Shown: positions 1-11,640, numbered from the stretch's first letter. The stretch is 64,000 nucleotides of DNA from Teredinibacter turnerae T7901 (GCF_000023025.1 NC_012997.1:1038764-1102763); one strand, 5' to 3'. Notes: a model not told the origin generated them from the letters alone. Numbers and translations: made by a program.

Positions 1-87
1 CAGTCGCGGTGCGGTGAGTCACGACTTTTTCTCCCACATCGACCATGTGTGCTGCGCCCCGGCTATCGAGGTGGGTGAATTGGCTCA

Positions 88-88
<1 letters not shown>
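1..88 (-). CDS. moaC: MoaC, cyclic pyranopterin monophosphate synthase (N-terminal fragment)
   Basis: Only the first 29 codons lie in the window, and the gene runs off the left edge. The visible protein begins MSQFTHLDSRGAAHMVDV, which matches the very conserved start of MoaC (MSQ-TH-aHMVDVs). MoaC acts with MoaA in the first step of molybdenum cofactor synthesis, converting the 3',8-cyclo-GTP intermediate to cyclic pyranopterin monophosphate in the cytosol. The ATG shares one base with the dapE stop (TGATG), so the gene is probably translated by re-initiation after dapE. The catalytic residues lie outside the window. The identity rests on a short but distinctive stretch. Confidence 0.85.
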
Positions 89-2321
<2,233 letters not shown>

Positions 2322-2369
2322 GGTTAGTCCTTGCAGATTTTAGTCATTAAATGGGGGCGGCCGGGCCGC

Positions 2370-2714
2370 TTAGAGTAATAACCCGGCGTAGTCAGAATCT
2401 TTGAATCCCACCTGTAAACTGTCACCGGTCGCAAGTACCGGGCGTTTGATTAACGTGGGGTTGGCCGCGGCAATGGCTGCAATGTCGCCAGCGTCTACTT
2501 TCGCTTTATCGCTATCACTCATTTGCTTCCAGGTGGTGCTGCGTTTATTGATCAGCACCTCGGGGGCAAGTACTTCAAGCCATTCGTTAACTTGCTGCTC
2601 GGTTAACCCGTGTTCGCGGAAGTCGTGGAAAGTGTAGGCAACGCTGTTGCCTTCCAGCCACTTGCGGGCTTTTTTTACGGTGTTGCAGTTTTTGATTCCG
2701 TAGAGCGTCGTCAT
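2370..2714 (-). CDS. ArsC/Spx-family thioredoxin-fold reductase (YffB-like)
   Basis: This 114-residue protein begins MTTLYGIKNCNTVKKARKWL. It has the thioredoxin-like fold of the ArsC family with a single N-terminal Cys10 in a NCNT context, followed by the conserved INKRSTTWK and late TLIKRPVL segments (the Arg-Pro before the final helix). The YffB subgroup resembles arsenate reductase but lacks proven arsenate activity, and glutathione-dependent reduction of small thiols has been suggested. The gene lies 48 bases upstream of dapD and often accompanies dapC and dapD in Pseudomonas, so it may be cotranscribed with them. The family is certain. The substrate is unknown. Confidence 0.85.
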   Translation of the reverse strand: MTTLYGIKNCNTVKKARKWLEGNSVAYTFHDFREHGLTEQQVNEWLEVLAPEVLINKRSTTWKQMSDSDKAKVDAGDIAAIAAANPTLIKRPVLATGDSLQVGFKDSDYAGLLL

Positions 2715-2835
2715 AGTCTTTGGCTTGTGTTTTAGGTGTTAGGGCGTGTTGGCGAAAAAGGGCGCGTAGGATACCAAAAGGTGACCAGGGGTTCACCCGC
2801 TCTGCAACGTGCGAGGCGGGCGCCGTGGGGAGGCG

Positions 2836-3489
2836 CTACGCCTTGCGCGTAACTTTCGGTTTTTTACGGTTGGGGTAGCAGGTGGTGCAGATCGGGCACA
2901 CAGTGCCATCGCAACCGCGAGCGGTACAGTATTCGCGGCCGTAGAAAATAATTTGTAGATGCAGCTTGTTCCAGCTTTCACGCGGAAACAGTCGTTTGAG
3001 GTCGCGCTCAGTCTGGGCGACACTCTTGCCGTTGGTCAGCCCCCAGCGTTGCGCCAGCCGGTGAATGTGGGTGTCCACCGGAAATGCCGGTTCGCCAAAG
3101 GCCTGTGCCACAACCACGCTCGCGGTTTTGTGGCCCACCCCGGGCAAGGCTTCCAGTTGTGCCAGGCTTTGCGGCACCTCACCCTGGTACTCATTTACCA
3201 GTATTTCCGATAGCCCTTTGATGGCTTTGGCCTTTTGTGGAGACAAGCCGCAAGGGCGAATAATCGCTTGAATGGCGTCGACGGATTGCTTTGCCATATC
3301 GAAGCAGTTGTCGGCCAATTGCCACAACAGCGGGGTAATTTTGTTAACCCGCTCGTCCGTGCATTGTGCCGAAAGCAATACTGCGACGAGCAGGGTATAC
3401 GGGTCTTTGTGATCCAGCGGCACCGGCGTCTCCGGATACAGGTGTTCCAGTTCCGCCAAAATGTAAGCGACGCGTTGCTGCTTCAGCAT
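2836..3489 (-). CDS. nth: Endonuclease III-type DNA glycosylase/AP lyase
   Basis: This base-excision repair enzyme removes oxidised pyrimidines and nicks the resulting abasic site. The 217-residue protein has the helix-hairpin-helix and catalytic Lys in LPGVGHKTASVV and the catalytic Asp in FPVDTHIHRLAQRWG. The C-terminal cysteines read C-x4-C-x4-C-x2-C-x2-C (CTARGCDGTVCPICTTC), which differs from the C-x6-C-x2-C-x5-C iron-sulphur loop of E. coli Nth. Divergent Nth relatives with an altered or missing cluster are known. The ATG overlaps the dapC stop by one base (TAATG), suggesting coupled translation. A MutY role is unlikely because MutY's C-terminal domain is missing. Confidence 0.9.
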   Translation of the reverse strand: MLKQQRVAYILAELEHLYPETPVPLDHKDPYTLLVAVLLSAQCTDERVNKITPLLWQLADNCFDMAKQSVDAIQAIIRPCGLSPQKAKAIKGLSEILVNEYQGEVPQSLAQLEALPGVGHKTASVVVAQAFGEPAFPVDTHIHRLAQRWGLTNGKSVAQTERDLKRLFPRESWNKLHLQIIFYGREYCTARGCDGTVCPICTTCYPNRKKPKVTRKA

Positions 3490-4691
3490 TAATAGCGCGC
3501 CTCGACAAATGCGCGCAAACGCTGTGCGGCCTGCTCACATTCGTCCAATGAGGCGACGAGAGCCATGCGTATCCGCTGACTGCCAGGATTCCCATCTGCA
3601 GTGCTGCGCGCCAAATAGGACCCGGGCAGAACAGTCACATGCTGTTCGGCGAACAGGTCGCGTGCAAATTCAGTATCGCTCACCGGCGTTTGCGGCCACA
3701 GGTAAAAGCTGGCGTCTGGGCGAATTACCGGCAGTGAATCTCCCAGTATCGCCAGCACCCGATCGAATTTTTGACGATAGAGCTCACGGTTTTCCACTAC
3801 GTGAGTTTCGTCCCGCCAGGCGGCAATACTGGCGGCCTGGGCGAACAATGGCATGGCGCAGCCGTGGTAGGTGCGGTACTGATAGAATTTTTCGATAATC
3901 GCCTGATCGCCAGCAACAAAGCCCGAGCGCAATCCCGGCAGGTTGGAGCGTTTGGACAGGCTGTGAAAAATAACGCAGCGCTTGTAATCGTCGCGTCCCA
4001 TGGCGGCGCAGGCCTGCAGCAACCCCGGGGGCGGTGTGTGTTCGTCGAAGTACAGTTCCGAGTAGCATTCGTCGCTGGCGATAATGAAGTCGTGCTCGTC
4101 GGCTAATTCGATGAGTTTTATCTGCTGTTCGAGGCTCATTACCGCGCCGGTTGGGTTGCCGGGGTTACAGATAAACAGCAGTTGGCACGCTTTCCAGGTC
4201 GCGGCGGGCACCCGGTCGAAATCGCAGAGAAAACCGTTTTCTTCGGTGCAGTTCAAAAATACCGGCTTGGCGCCAGCCAAAATCGCCGCGCCTTCATAAA
4301 TTTGATAGAACGGGTTCGGCATAAGCACCGAGGGCGATGGCTGGCTTGAATCCACCGCAACCTGCACGAACGCAAACAATGCCTCGCGGGTACCGTTCAC
4401 CGGCAATACCTGAGTTTCGCTGCTCAAGGTTCCCGGTTTAAGATTGAAACGACGAGTGCTCCAGTCGGCGCAGGCTTCGCGCAGTTCCGGCAGGCCGAGC
4501 GTCACCGGGTAATTTGCGATGGTCGCCAACTGGTTAGAAAGCGCATCCAGAGCAAACTGCGGTGCCGGGTGCTTGGGCTCACCAATTGAAAGAGCGATGT
4601 GTTCGAGTTCAGCGGGCGGCTGTGCACCGGCTTTAAGCTGGCGCAGTTTTTCAAACGGGTAAGGCTGTAGCAGATCGAGATTGGGGTTCAT
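3489..4691 (-). CDS. dapC: Succinyldiaminopimelate transaminase DapC
   Basis: This is a class I/II PLP aminotransferase of 400 residues. DapC converts N-succinyl-2-amino-6-ketopimelate to N-succinyl-diaminopimelate with glutamate as amino donor. Visible motifs are the N-terminal MNPNLDLLQPYPFEKLRQL typical of the proteobacterial DapC group, NPGNPTGAV, the Asp-Tyr equivalent region SDECYSELYF, and the PLP lysine in SLSKRSNLPGLRSGF. It lies 20 bases downstream of glnD and overlaps nth by one base. DapD and DapE encoded just downstream support DapC over the related ArgD or AspC functions. Confidence 0.93.
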   Translation of the reverse strand: MNPNLDLLQPYPFEKLRQLKAGAQPPAELEHIALSIGEPKHPAPQFALDALSNQLATIANYPVTLGLPELREACADWSTRRFNLKPGTLSSETQVLPVNGTREALFAFVQVAVDSSQPSPSVLMPNPFYQIYEGAAILAGAKPVFLNCTEENGFLCDFDRVPAATWKACQLLFICNPGNPTGAVMSLEQQIKLIELADEHDFIIASDECYSELYFDEHTPPPGLLQACAAMGRDDYKRCVIFHSLSKRSNLPGLRSGFVAGDQAIIEKFYQYRTYHGCAMPLFAQAASIAAWRDETHVVENRELYRQKFDRVLAILGDSLPVIRPDASFYLWPQTPVSDTEFARDLFAEQHVTVLPGSYLARSTADGNPGSQRIRMALVASLDECEQAAQRLRAFVEARY

Positions 4692-4711
4692 GATAAATTC
4701 TCGGCAGCGGA

Positions 4712-7429
4712 TCAGGACGCAAGATCCTGCTCGACACGTTTGTCCAGGCGAAAACAGATGTCATCCTGCAGGGCACGGCACAGGCGTGGATCACCAAGTG
4801 GTTGGTTGTCCGCGTCGGTGATAAAGAATACATCCTCCACTCGTTCGCCGAGCGTTGAAATCTTGGCGTTTTGTAGCTGGACATCGTGCTCCATAAACAC
4901 TTGGCCGATGGTTGCAAGCAGGCCTGGTCTGTCCGGGCTGATGACCTCGAGCACCGTGTTACCACTCACAATATCGTTGCTGATGCTGGTACGGGTAGGC
5001 ACAGAAAACTGCTTTAGCACGCGCGGCGTGCGACGTCGAACCACTTCGTTGTAGTCGCCTAACAGTAAAAGTTCTTCGCCGATGGCTCGGGAAATCTTCA
5101 GGTATTTAGAGGAATTGTCACCGAGAGGCTGATCGTTGTCGTTCAGCACGTAGAAGGTATCGACGGTGTAGCCATCGTTGGTACTGTACAGCCGCGCATC
5201 CTGAATGTTCAGTTGCAGGGATGTCAGCACGCTGGCGACAGCAGGGAATACGTGGCGCTCATCGCGAGTGCGTATAAAAATCTGAGTTGCGCCTTCAAAT
5301 TCGAGGTTGGTGGTTTCGCGGATGAGAATCAGCGGGCTTTCGCCCTGGTGCTGAATCATCGCCTCTGTTTGCCAGGCAATATCGGTATGGGACTCCCGGA
5401 TGAAATACTCATCGCCCATTTGATCCCAGAGTTTGCGCGCGATCTGCTCGCAGATGCCTTTATCGGCCAGCCGCGCGGCGGCCAGCTGCTGAGTTTCTTC
5501 GATGTGCTCTTGCTTATCGATATGGTTTTCGAGACCACGACGCAGCGCGCGCTTGGTTTCCATATACAGTTGTCGCATGAGGCTGGCGCGCCAGGTATTC
5601 CAGATATCAGGGCTGGTGCCACACATGTCGGCGACGGTTAAGGCGTAAAGATAGTCCAGGTGGCGCTGGTCCCCAACTTCCAGTGCGAAATCACGAATCA
5701 CTTCCGGGTCGGAAATGTCCTTCTTTTGGGAAACGTAGGACATTAACAGGTGCTTCTCTACCAGCCACACCACCAGGCGTGTGTCCTTGCCGCGCAATTG
5801 GTGATCTTCGCAGAAGGTTTCCGCATCGCGAGCGCCCAATGTCGAATGGTCGCCGCCACGGCCTTTGCCGATGTCGTGAAACAGTGCGGCTATGTAGAGC
5901 AAATGCAGATGCTGGCGCCGCTTCATTATGTGATGGGCAATGGGAAACTTCTGCTTTGCCTCTTCGTGACGAAATTTGCGCACGTTTTTTATAACCATCA
6001 AAGTGTGTGCATCCACGGTGTAGCGGTGGAATAGGTCGTGCTGCATTTGGCCAATGATATTGCCGAATACCGGCAGGTACCGGCCGAGGATGCCGTAGCG
6101 GCGCATTCTCTCAAGTTGCGCAACCAGACCGACCTTTAACTGAAATAGCTCGATGAACATCGCACGAATATGTGGATCGCGGCGAAACTTCGCATTCACC
6201 AGCCAGCGTTTCTCGCGGATCAAGCGAATTGTCGGCGAGCGCACACCGGCGATGCTGGGGTTGTTCCCCATGATCACAAAAATTTCCATGAGCGCGCAGG
6301 GCGATTCGTCAAACACGCTCTCACGGGTAACTTCAATCAGGTTGTCGTGCAACTGAAACCGGTCGTTGATGGGGGTGATTTTGTGCTTGCGTCTTTTGGT
6401 GTGAATAACTTCGTCGAGATAGTTCACCAATACGTCGTTGAGTTCGCGCAGTGCCAGCACCACGCGATAGTACTCGTGCATGAATTTCTCGACGGCGAGG
6501 CCTTTGTCGTCATCCTTATAGCCAAAGAGTTTGGCTAATTCGCGCTGGTACTCAAAGGTCAGACGCTCTTCTGCGCGATTGGCAATCAAGTGGATGCCGT
6601 AGCGCACCTTCCAGAGAAAGGCTTCCCCACTGCGCAATGCGCCATACTCTTCCTCAGTAAAGAAATCTGCACCTGCGAGGCGAGTAATGTCGGGCACATT
6701 AAAATAGCGTTTGGCCACCCAGTTGATAGTCTGAATATCGCGCAGGCCACCTGGGGCGTTTTTAACATTGGGCTCGAGGTTATATTCAACGTTGTCGTAT
6801 TTCAGATGGCGCTGTTCCTGCTCTTCCACTTTGGCGTCAAAGAATTTGTTGGCCGGCCACATATGTTCTGGCCCGGTGAGCAGCTGCAATTTATCGCGGA
6901 GTTTATCGTTGCCAGCCAGTCGACGAGCTTCGAGTAAATTAGTGACAACTGTGATGTCGCCTTTGGCAATCTTGATGCATTCCTTCAGGGTTCGAACGCT
7001 ACTGCCAATTTCCAGCCCTATGTCCCAAAGGAAGGTGACGAACAGTTGAAGATTGTCGTTATATTTTTTTTGAGCTTTGTCGTCGAGCAAAATCAAAATG
7101 TCGATATCTGACTTGGGGTGCAGCTCTTTGCGGCCGTAGCCGCCGACGGCGATCAGGGCGACGTCGTCGTCCCAGGCGTATTGATGCCAGGCATAGTGTA
7201 GGAGTAGATCGACAAAAGTCGCCCGCTCCTGCACCAGTCTGTGGATATCATCGCCTTCGTGAAAGCGACTTTCGAAATGGCTGTCGATCCCGGCTATGGC
7301 ACTTTTGAACACCTTAATCGCCGGGTGCTTTTTGAGGTCTTCCCGAAACTTGCTCTGGTTAAAGAAGATCGGCTGACAGTGGTAAAGCGGAAATTTTGGT
7401 GCTTGTTCGACAGACACAGCGTGGGTCAT
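4712..7429 (-). CDS. glnD: Bifunctional uridylyltransferase/uridylyl-removing enzyme GlnD
   Basis: GlnD senses glutamine and uridylylates or deuridylylates PII proteins, controlling glutamine synthetase and NtrBC. The 905-residue protein has the full domain set. A nucleotidyltransferase domain lies near residue 100 (GGYGRKELHPKSDIDILIL). An HD phosphohydrolase domain lies near residue 500 (HDIGKGRGGDHS). Two C-terminal ACT domains follow, from about 700 and from about 810 (the second containing SPDRPGLLATIGQVF). The ATG shares one base with the map stop (TAATG), so it is translationally coupled to map, the usual Pseudomonas order. No domain is truncated. Confidence 0.96.
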   Translation of the reverse strand: MTHAVSVEQAPKFPLYHCQPIFFNQSKFREDLKKHPAIKVFKSAIAGIDSHFESRFHEGDDIHRLVQERATFVDLLLHYAWHQYAWDDDVALIAVGGYGRKELHPKSDIDILILLDDKAQKKYNDNLQLFVTFLWDIGLEIGSSVRTLKECIKIAKGDITVVTNLLEARRLAGNDKLRDKLQLLTGPEHMWPANKFFDAKVEEQEQRHLKYDNVEYNLEPNVKNAPGGLRDIQTINWVAKRYFNVPDITRLAGADFFTEEEYGALRSGEAFLWKVRYGIHLIANRAEERLTFEYQRELAKLFGYKDDDKGLAVEKFMHEYYRVVLALRELNDVLVNYLDEVIHTKRRKHKITPINDRFQLHDNLIEVTRESVFDESPCALMEIFVIMGNNPSIAGVRSPTIRLIREKRWLVNAKFRRDPHIRAMFIELFQLKVGLVAQLERMRRYGILGRYLPVFGNIIGQMQHDLFHRYTVDAHTLMVIKNVRKFRHEEAKQKFPIAHHIMKRRQHLHLLYIAALFHDIGKGRGGDHSTLGARDAETFCEDHQLRGKDTRLVVWLVEKHLLMSYVSQKKDISDPEVIRDFALEVGDQRHLDYLYALTVADMCGTSPDIWNTWRASLMRQLYMETKRALRRGLENHIDKQEHIEETQQLAAARLADKGICEQIARKLWDQMGDEYFIRESHTDIAWQTEAMIQHQGESPLILIRETTNLEFEGATQIFIRTRDERHVFPAVASVLTSLQLNIQDARLYSTNDGYTVDTFYVLNDNDQPLGDNSSKYLKISRAIGEELLLLGDYNEVVRRRTPRVLKQFSVPTRTSISNDIVSGNTVLEVISPDRPGLLATIGQVFMEHDVQLQNAKISTLGERVEDVFFITDADNQPLGDPRLCRALQDDICFRLDKRVEQDLAS

Positions 7430-8199
7430 TAAAAGCTTTCCTCGTTACGGGCGGTCAATACTTCAACTCCATCCTTGGTAACGGCGAGTGTGTGTTCCCA
7501 TTGCGCTGACAGGCGGCCGTCGCGTGTTTCTACAGTCCAGCCGTCGCCTTTCAATTTGGTGTGGTGTTTACCGGCGTTGATCATGGGTTCGATTGTGAAG
7601 GTCATTCCTTCCACCAATTCCATACCTTTACCTGCAACGCCGTAGTGCAATACTTGAGGTTCTTCGTGAAAGACTTTGCCAATGCCGTGGCCACAGTATT
7701 CACGCACCACCGAATAGTGATTCTTCTCCGCGTACTGCTGGATGACTGCTCCTATGTCTCCCAGGCGCGCACCCGGTTTGACTTGTTCAATTCCCAGGTA
7801 GAGGCATTCCTGAGTGATTTTACACAGGCGTTCTGCGTGAGGAGCCACTTCTCCCACCATGAACATTTTGCTGGTATCACCGTGATAGCCATCTACGATC
7901 ACGGTGATATCAAGATTGATAATATCGCCAGACTTGAGTTTCTTTTTCTCGGAGGGTATGCCGTGGCAAACCACCTGATTTACCGATGTACAAATTGACT
8001 TCGGGAAGCCTTTGTAGTTGAGTGGCGCCGGAATCGATTGTTGTTGGTCAACCATATAATCGTGACAGATGCGATCCAGCTCGGCGGTGGTTACGCCGGG
8101 CACGACGTATGGCTCGATCATTTCCAATACTTCCGCTGCCTTGCGGCCGGCCACGCGCATCTTCTCGATTTCTTCTGCAGTCTTGATTGTTACGGACAT
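7429..8199 (-). CDS. map: Type I methionine aminopeptidase
   Basis: Map removes the initiator methionine from nascent proteins in the cytosol. The dinuclear metal ligands are visible: Asp in NLDITVIVDGYHGDTS (two aspartates), His in CGHGIG, Glu in FTIEP and Glu in AQWEHTLAV. The substrate-side His is in VCHGIP. The frame opens at 8256, but the family start is at 8199 (MSVTIKTAEEIEKMR), giving 256 residues, close to E. coli Map. The longer reading would add 19 residues unlike any Map N-terminus. It is transcribed divergently from rpsB, a conserved arrangement. Confidence 0.95.
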   Translation of the reverse strand: MSVTIKTAEEIEKMRVAGRKAAEVLEMIEPYVVPGVTTAELDRICHDYMVDQQQSIPAPLNYKGFPKSICTSVNQVVCHGIPSEKKKLKSGDIINLDITVIVDGYHGDTSKMFMVGEVAPHAERLCKITQECLYLGIEQVKPGARLGDIGAVIQQYAEKNHYSVVREYCGHGIGKVFHEEPQVLHYGVAGKGMELVEGMTFTIEPMINAGKHHTKLKGDGWTVETRDGRLSAQWEHTLAVTKDGVEVLTARNEESF

Positions 8200-8308
8200 G
8201 GGGGTAAATTGCCTCGATTGGTGCGGATCGACACTTCGTTCACAGATGTGTCGCAAAAGCGGCCTATTCTAACGCAAATATATTGGTAGCGTCTTTTTGG
8301 GTTTGCTC

Positions 8309-8337
8309 TTTAAGTTTGCTGATGGATGTGGTATAAA
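8309..8337 (+). promoter_or_regulatory. Candidate rpsB-tsf promoter with GC-rich discriminator
   Basis: A -10 box TATAAA (8332-8337) lies 17 bases after a weak -35 (TTTAAG, 8309-8314). It is followed at once by GCGCGCCCGG, the GC-rich discriminator typical of growth-rate and stringently controlled ribosomal promoters. It lies in the map/rpsB divergent gap and predicts a leader of about 135 bases. This is inferred from sequence only. Confidence 0.5.
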
Positions 8338-8344
8338 GCGCGCC

Positions 8345-8480
8345 CGGCCGAAATTGCCGGATTTTAACTGTAATTTATTTAAAGTCGCACATATACCGTC
8401 ACATCTGCCTGGGTGCCGTGCCTTTGGGCTTCGGTTGGCTGGTGGGGTATATGGAGGCCTAACCCGAGAAGGAAAAACTT
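8345..8480 (+). promoter_or_regulatory. Long rpsB 5' leader, possible S2 autoregulatory RNA
   Basis: About 135 bases separate the predicted start of transcription from the rpsB ATG. The second half is rich in G-U-capable complementary segments (around 8400-8460). The leader ends with an AGAAGGA ribosome site at about 8470. In E. coli ribosomal protein S2 represses rpsB-tsf through the rpsB leader, and a similar role here is plausible. I could not confirm the fold. Confidence 0.35.
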
Positions 8481-9233
8481 ATGCCTACAGTAAGCATGCG
8501 CGATATGCTGCAAGCCGGTGTCCACTTTGGTCACCAAACCCGTTACTGGAACCCGAAGATGGGTCAATACATCTTTGGCGCTCGTAACAAAATTCATATC
8601 ATCAACCTTGAGCACACTGTACCAGCGTTTAACGACGCATTGGCTGTGATCAAGCAGATGGCTTCCCAGAAGAAGAAAGTTCTGTTCGTTGGCACCAAAC
8701 GAGCGGCGCAAAAGACTGTGAAAGAGCAGGCTGAGCGCGCTGGTATGCCTTACGTCAGCAACCGCTGGTTGGGTGGCATGCTCACCAACTACAAAACGAT
8801 CCGCGGCTCAATCCGCAGCTACCGCGACCTGGAAACTCAGAGTCAAGACGGTACTTTTGAGAAGCTGACCAAGAAAGAAGCGCTGATGCGCACTCGCACC
8901 ATGGACAAGCTCGAGCTGTCTATCGGTGGTATTAAAGATATGGGCGGTCTGCCTGACGCAATGTTCGTTATCGATGTGGAGCACGAACGTATTGCGATTC
9001 AGGAAGCCAACAAGTTGGGTATTCCCGTTATCGGCGTTGTCGATACCAATAGCGATCCTGCTGGCGTTGACTATGTAATCCCTGGCAATGACGACGCGAT
9101 TCGCGCAATCAAACTGTATGTAACCGCTATGGCGGACGCATGTCTTGAAGGTGCGCGCGAAGGCTCTCCAGCCGCAGCAGCCGACGAATTCGTTGAAGTT
9201 GAGAGCGAAGAAAAGGTTGCTAATAACGGTTAA
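8481..9233 (+). CDS. rpsB: 30S ribosomal protein S2
   Basis: Ribosomal protein S2 sits at the head-body junction of the small subunit and is needed for S1 binding. The 250-residue product starts [20 protein letters not shown] and contains the S2 signatures [26 protein letters not shown] and the late [19 protein letters not shown]. The acidic C-terminal tail ([13 protein letters not shown]) is usual for gammaproteobacteria. A clear AGAAGGA site precedes the ATG. A hairpin terminator separates it from tsf, so tsf may receive reduced read-through. Confidence 0.98.
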   Translation: MPTVSMRDMLQAGVHFGHQTRYWNPKMGQYIFGARNKIHIINLEHTVPAFNDALAVIKQMASQKKKVLFVGTKRAAQKTVKEQAERAGMPYVSNRWLGGMLTNYKTIRGSIRSYRDLETQSQDGTFEKLTKKEALMRTRTMDKLELSIGGIKDMGGLPDAMFVIDVEHERIAIQEANKLGIPVIGVVDTNSDPAGVDYVIPGNDDAIRAIKLYVTAMADACLEGAREGSPAAAADEFVEVESEEKVANNG

Positions 9234-9268
9234 TTCAGGGGCTTCGGGCCGTTTGTTAACTGAATCGT

Positions 9269-9296
9269 AAAAAAGGGGTGCAAACCCCTTTTTTTT
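9269..9296 (+). terminator. Rho-independent terminator/attenuator between rpsB and tsf
   Basis: AAAAAAGGGG (9269-9278) pairs with CCCCTTTTTT (9285-9294) around the loop TGCAAA, followed by further T. It is a textbook intrinsic terminator inside the rpsB-tsf unit, probably partial because tsf has no obvious promoter of its own. The A-rich 5' arm makes it possibly bidirectional. Confidence 0.85.
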
Positions 9297-9330
9297 AATC
9301 TAAGAACCCGAAAAATTGAGGACATAAAAG

Positions 9331-10212
9331 ATGGCAGTTAGTGCTTCTTTAGTGAAAGAACTTCGTGAGCGCACCGGTCTTGGCATGATGGAGTGCAAAA
9401 AAGCGCTGGCCGAAACCGATGGCGATATCGATGCGGCAATCGAAAATCTGCGTAAAGCATCTGGTTTGAAGGCGGCTAAAAAGGCAGATCGCACAGCTGC
9501 AGAGGGTGTTGTTGCTGCGAAGGTTGCCGACGACGGCAGCTACGGCGTATTGGTTGAGGTTAACAGTGAGACCGACTTTGTTGCGCGCGATGCTGGCTTC
9601 CTGGCATTTGTTGACTCTGTTGTTGAGAAAGCATTCTCAGCTAAAGCGGCAGACGTTGCTGCAGTTAACGATGAAGCAATGGAAAGCACACGTCAGGCGC
9701 TGGTGCAGAAGATTGGTGAAAATATCGGCATTCGTCGTGTAAGTCTGATTGAAGCAGATGGCGGTCTTGTCGGTGCGTATGTTCACTCTAACAACCGTAT
9801 TGCAGTGATGGTTCAGTTGGCCAATGGCGGCAGTGTTGAGCTTGCGAAAGATGTCGCTATGCACATTGCGGCAGTGAATCCTCAGGTGGTTAACCCTGAA
9901 GATATGCCGGAAGAAGTTGTCAACAAAGAGAAGGATATCATCAAGGCGCAGCCAGATATGGAAGGTAAGCCAGAGCAGATCGTCGAGAAGATGATGACTG
10001 GTCGTATCAACAAGTTCCTGAAAGAGAACAGCCTGGTTGAGCAGCCTTTTGTGAAAGATCCAGAAATCACTGTTGGTGCCCTGGTTAAGAAAGAAGGTGC
10101 GAGCGTTGTGAGCTTCAGCCGTTTCGAGGTTGGAGAAGGTATCGAGAAGAAAGAAGAAGACTTCGCTGCCGAAGTTGCCGCGCAGGTCGCTGCATCCAAG
10201 GGCAACGCATAA
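9331..10212 (+). CDS. tsf: Translation elongation factor Ts
   Basis: EF-Ts is the GDP/GTP exchange factor for EF-Tu. The 293-residue protein has the N-terminal UBA-like domain ([20 protein letters not shown], signature 1), the exchange motif NSETDFVAR (signature 2 region, TDFV) and the C-terminal dimerisation part ending in a basic/alanine-rich tail. The length is slightly above the 283 residues of E. coli. A GAGG ribosome site lies before the ATG. It is flanked on both sides by strong hairpin terminators, unusual for a gene in the middle of a conserved cluster. Confidence 0.98.
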   Translation: MAVSASLVKELRERTGLGMMECKKALAETDGDIDAAIENLRKASGLKAAKKADRTAAEGVVAAKVADDGSYGVLVEVNSETDFVARDAGFLAFVDSVVEKAFSAKAADVAAVNDEAMESTRQALVQKIGENIGIRRVSLIEADGGLVGAYVHSNNRIAVMVQLANGGSVELAKDVAMHIAAVNPQVVNPEDMPEEVVNKEKDIIKAQPDMEGKPEQIVEKMMTGRINKFLKENSLVEQPFVKDPEITVGALVKKEGASVVSFSRFEVGEGIEKKEEDFAAEVAAQVAASKGNA

Positions 10213-10246
10213 TCACACCTTGGCAAACGCCGGTGCGTGGGTAAAC

Positions 10247-10276
10247 AAAAGGCGGGACGCAAATCCCGCCTTTTTT
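10247..10276 (+). terminator. Rho-independent terminator after tsf
   Basis: AAAAGGCGGGA (10247-10257) is complementary to TCCCGCCTTTT (10264-10274), with a six-base loop and a T run. It ends the rpsB-tsf transcript, or attenuates it before pyrH. Confidence 0.9.
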
Positions 10277-10348
10277 CTGTTAAACTTCCGCGACTTTACG
10301 GTCGGCAATCCACTGCCGCCGATGTTCTTATTCGGGAGGAATCTACCA

Positions 10349-11083
10349 ATGCCGGGTGGCCGCGACAGAAAATACAAGCGAATCCTGCTCAAGCTCAGCG
10401 GTGAGCAATTGATGGGTGATGAGGGGTTCGGTATCGATCCCAAAGTGCTGGACAAGATGGCTCTGGAAATCGGCCAGCTGGTGGGTATCGGTGTGCAGGT
10501 CGGTCTCGTTATTGGTGGCGGAAACCTGTTCCGTGGGGCAGCGCTGAACGAAGCTGGCTTGGATCGTGTCACTGGCGATCATATGGGAATGTTAGCCACG
10601 GTCATGAATGCCCTGGCGATGCGCGACGCGCTTGAGCGTTGCAATATCCAGTCGACTGTTATGTCTGCAATTCCTATGCACGGTGTAACTGATCAGTACG
10701 ACCGCCGCAAAGCAATACGCTTGCTGGAAAATGGCGAGGTGGTTATTTTTTCTGCTGGCACTGGTAATCCATTCTTCACCACCGATTCTGCTGCTTGCCT
10801 GCGCGGAATTGAGGTAGAGGCGGAACTGGTGCTGAAAGCGACAAAAGTGGATGGGGTTTACACGGCTGATCCGGTGAAAGATCCTTCTGCCACACGTTAC
10901 AGTCGCCTCAGCTACGACACCGTACTGCAGGAAAAGCTGGGTGTGATGGACCTGACGGCCATTTGTTTGTGTCAAGACCATTCTATGCCGGTTCGTGTTT
11001 TCAAAATGTCTAAACCCGGTGCGTTGCTGAGCATCATTGTCGGTGAGGATGAAGGCACGCTTATTGTTGGGGGAAGTGAATAA
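10349..11083 (+). CDS. pyrH: Uridylate kinase PyrH
   Basis: PyrH phosphorylates UMP to UDP with ATP, the committed step to pyrimidine nucleotides. It is a hexameric amino acid kinase-fold enzyme activated by GTP. The frame is open from inside tsf, but the start at 10349 ([20 protein letters not shown]) has a GGGAGGA site eight bases upstream and gives 244 residues, the family length. Landmarks are the ATP/UMP glycine loop [28 protein letters not shown], and the [13 protein letters not shown] segment followed by [10 protein letters not shown]. The stop overlaps the frr ATG by one base. Confidence 0.97.
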   Translation: MPGGRDRKYKRILLKLSGEQLMGDEGFGIDPKVLDKMALEIGQLVGIGVQVGLVIGGGNLFRGAALNEAGLDRVTGDHMGMLATVMNALAMRDALERCNIQSTVMSAIPMHGVTDQYDRRKAIRLLENGEVVIFSAGTGNPFFTTDSAACLRGIEVEAELVLKATKVDGVYTADPVKDPSATRYSRLSYDTVLQEKLGVMDLTAICLCQDHSMPVRVFKMSKPGALLSIIVGEDEGTLIVGGSE

Positions 11084-11640
11084 TGATCAATGATATTAAG
11101 AAAGACGCCGAAGCGCGCATGAAAAAAACGGTTGAAGCGTTGGGTATAAACTTCAACAAAATTCGTACTGGTCGAGCGCACCCTAGCATTCTCGACGGCG
11201 TGAGTGTCTCTTACTATGGTAGCGATACGCCGCTGAGCCAGGTCGCTAATATTTCGGTTCTCGATGCACGTACTTTGTCTCTCAGCCCGTGGGAAAAGAG
11301 CATGGTGCCTGAGATTGAAAAGGCCATTATGAAATCGGATCTGGGGTTAAATCCGGTTACCACTGGTGAGTTGATTCGAGTGCCGATGCCAGCGCTGACC
11401 GAAGAGTCGCGTAAAGGCTATATAAAACAGGCGAAAACTGAAGCTGAGCAGGCACGTGTTTCTATTCGCAATGTTCGCCGTGACGTGTTGGCCGACGTTA
11501 AGGAGTTGCTCAAAGAGAAAGAGATCAGCGAAGACGACGATCGCCGTGCGCAAGATGATATCCAGAAAATTACCGATAAGTATGTTGCGGAAGTCGATGC
11601 AGCGCTCGCTGTGAAAGAAAAGGATCTGATGGAGATCTAA
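11083..11640 (+). CDS. frr: Ribosome recycling factor
   Basis: RRF splits post-termination ribosomes together with EF-G. The 185-residue protein is the standard length. It begins [20 protein letters not shown], with the family motifs [23 protein letters not shown] and the C-terminal helix ending [18 protein letters not shown]. The three-helix-bundle arrangement (domain I) around an inserted small beta domain is intact. Translation appears coupled to pyrH (TAATG). uppS follows after 34 bases. Confidence 0.98.
   Translation: MINDIKKDAEARMKKTVEALGINFNKIRTGRAHPSILDGVSVSYYGSDTPLSQVANISVLDARTLSLSPWEKSMVPEIEKAIMKSDLGLNPVTTGELIRVPMPALTEESRKGYIKQAKTEAEQARVSIRNVRRDVLADVKELLKEKEISEDDDRRAQDDIQKITDKYVAEVDAALAVKEKDLMEI

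Noticed and set aside
2780-2797. Short GGTGA/TCACC inverted repeat between the ArsC-like gene and nth
   Set aside because: Five-base arms are expected by chance, and no T-run or promoter lies nearby.
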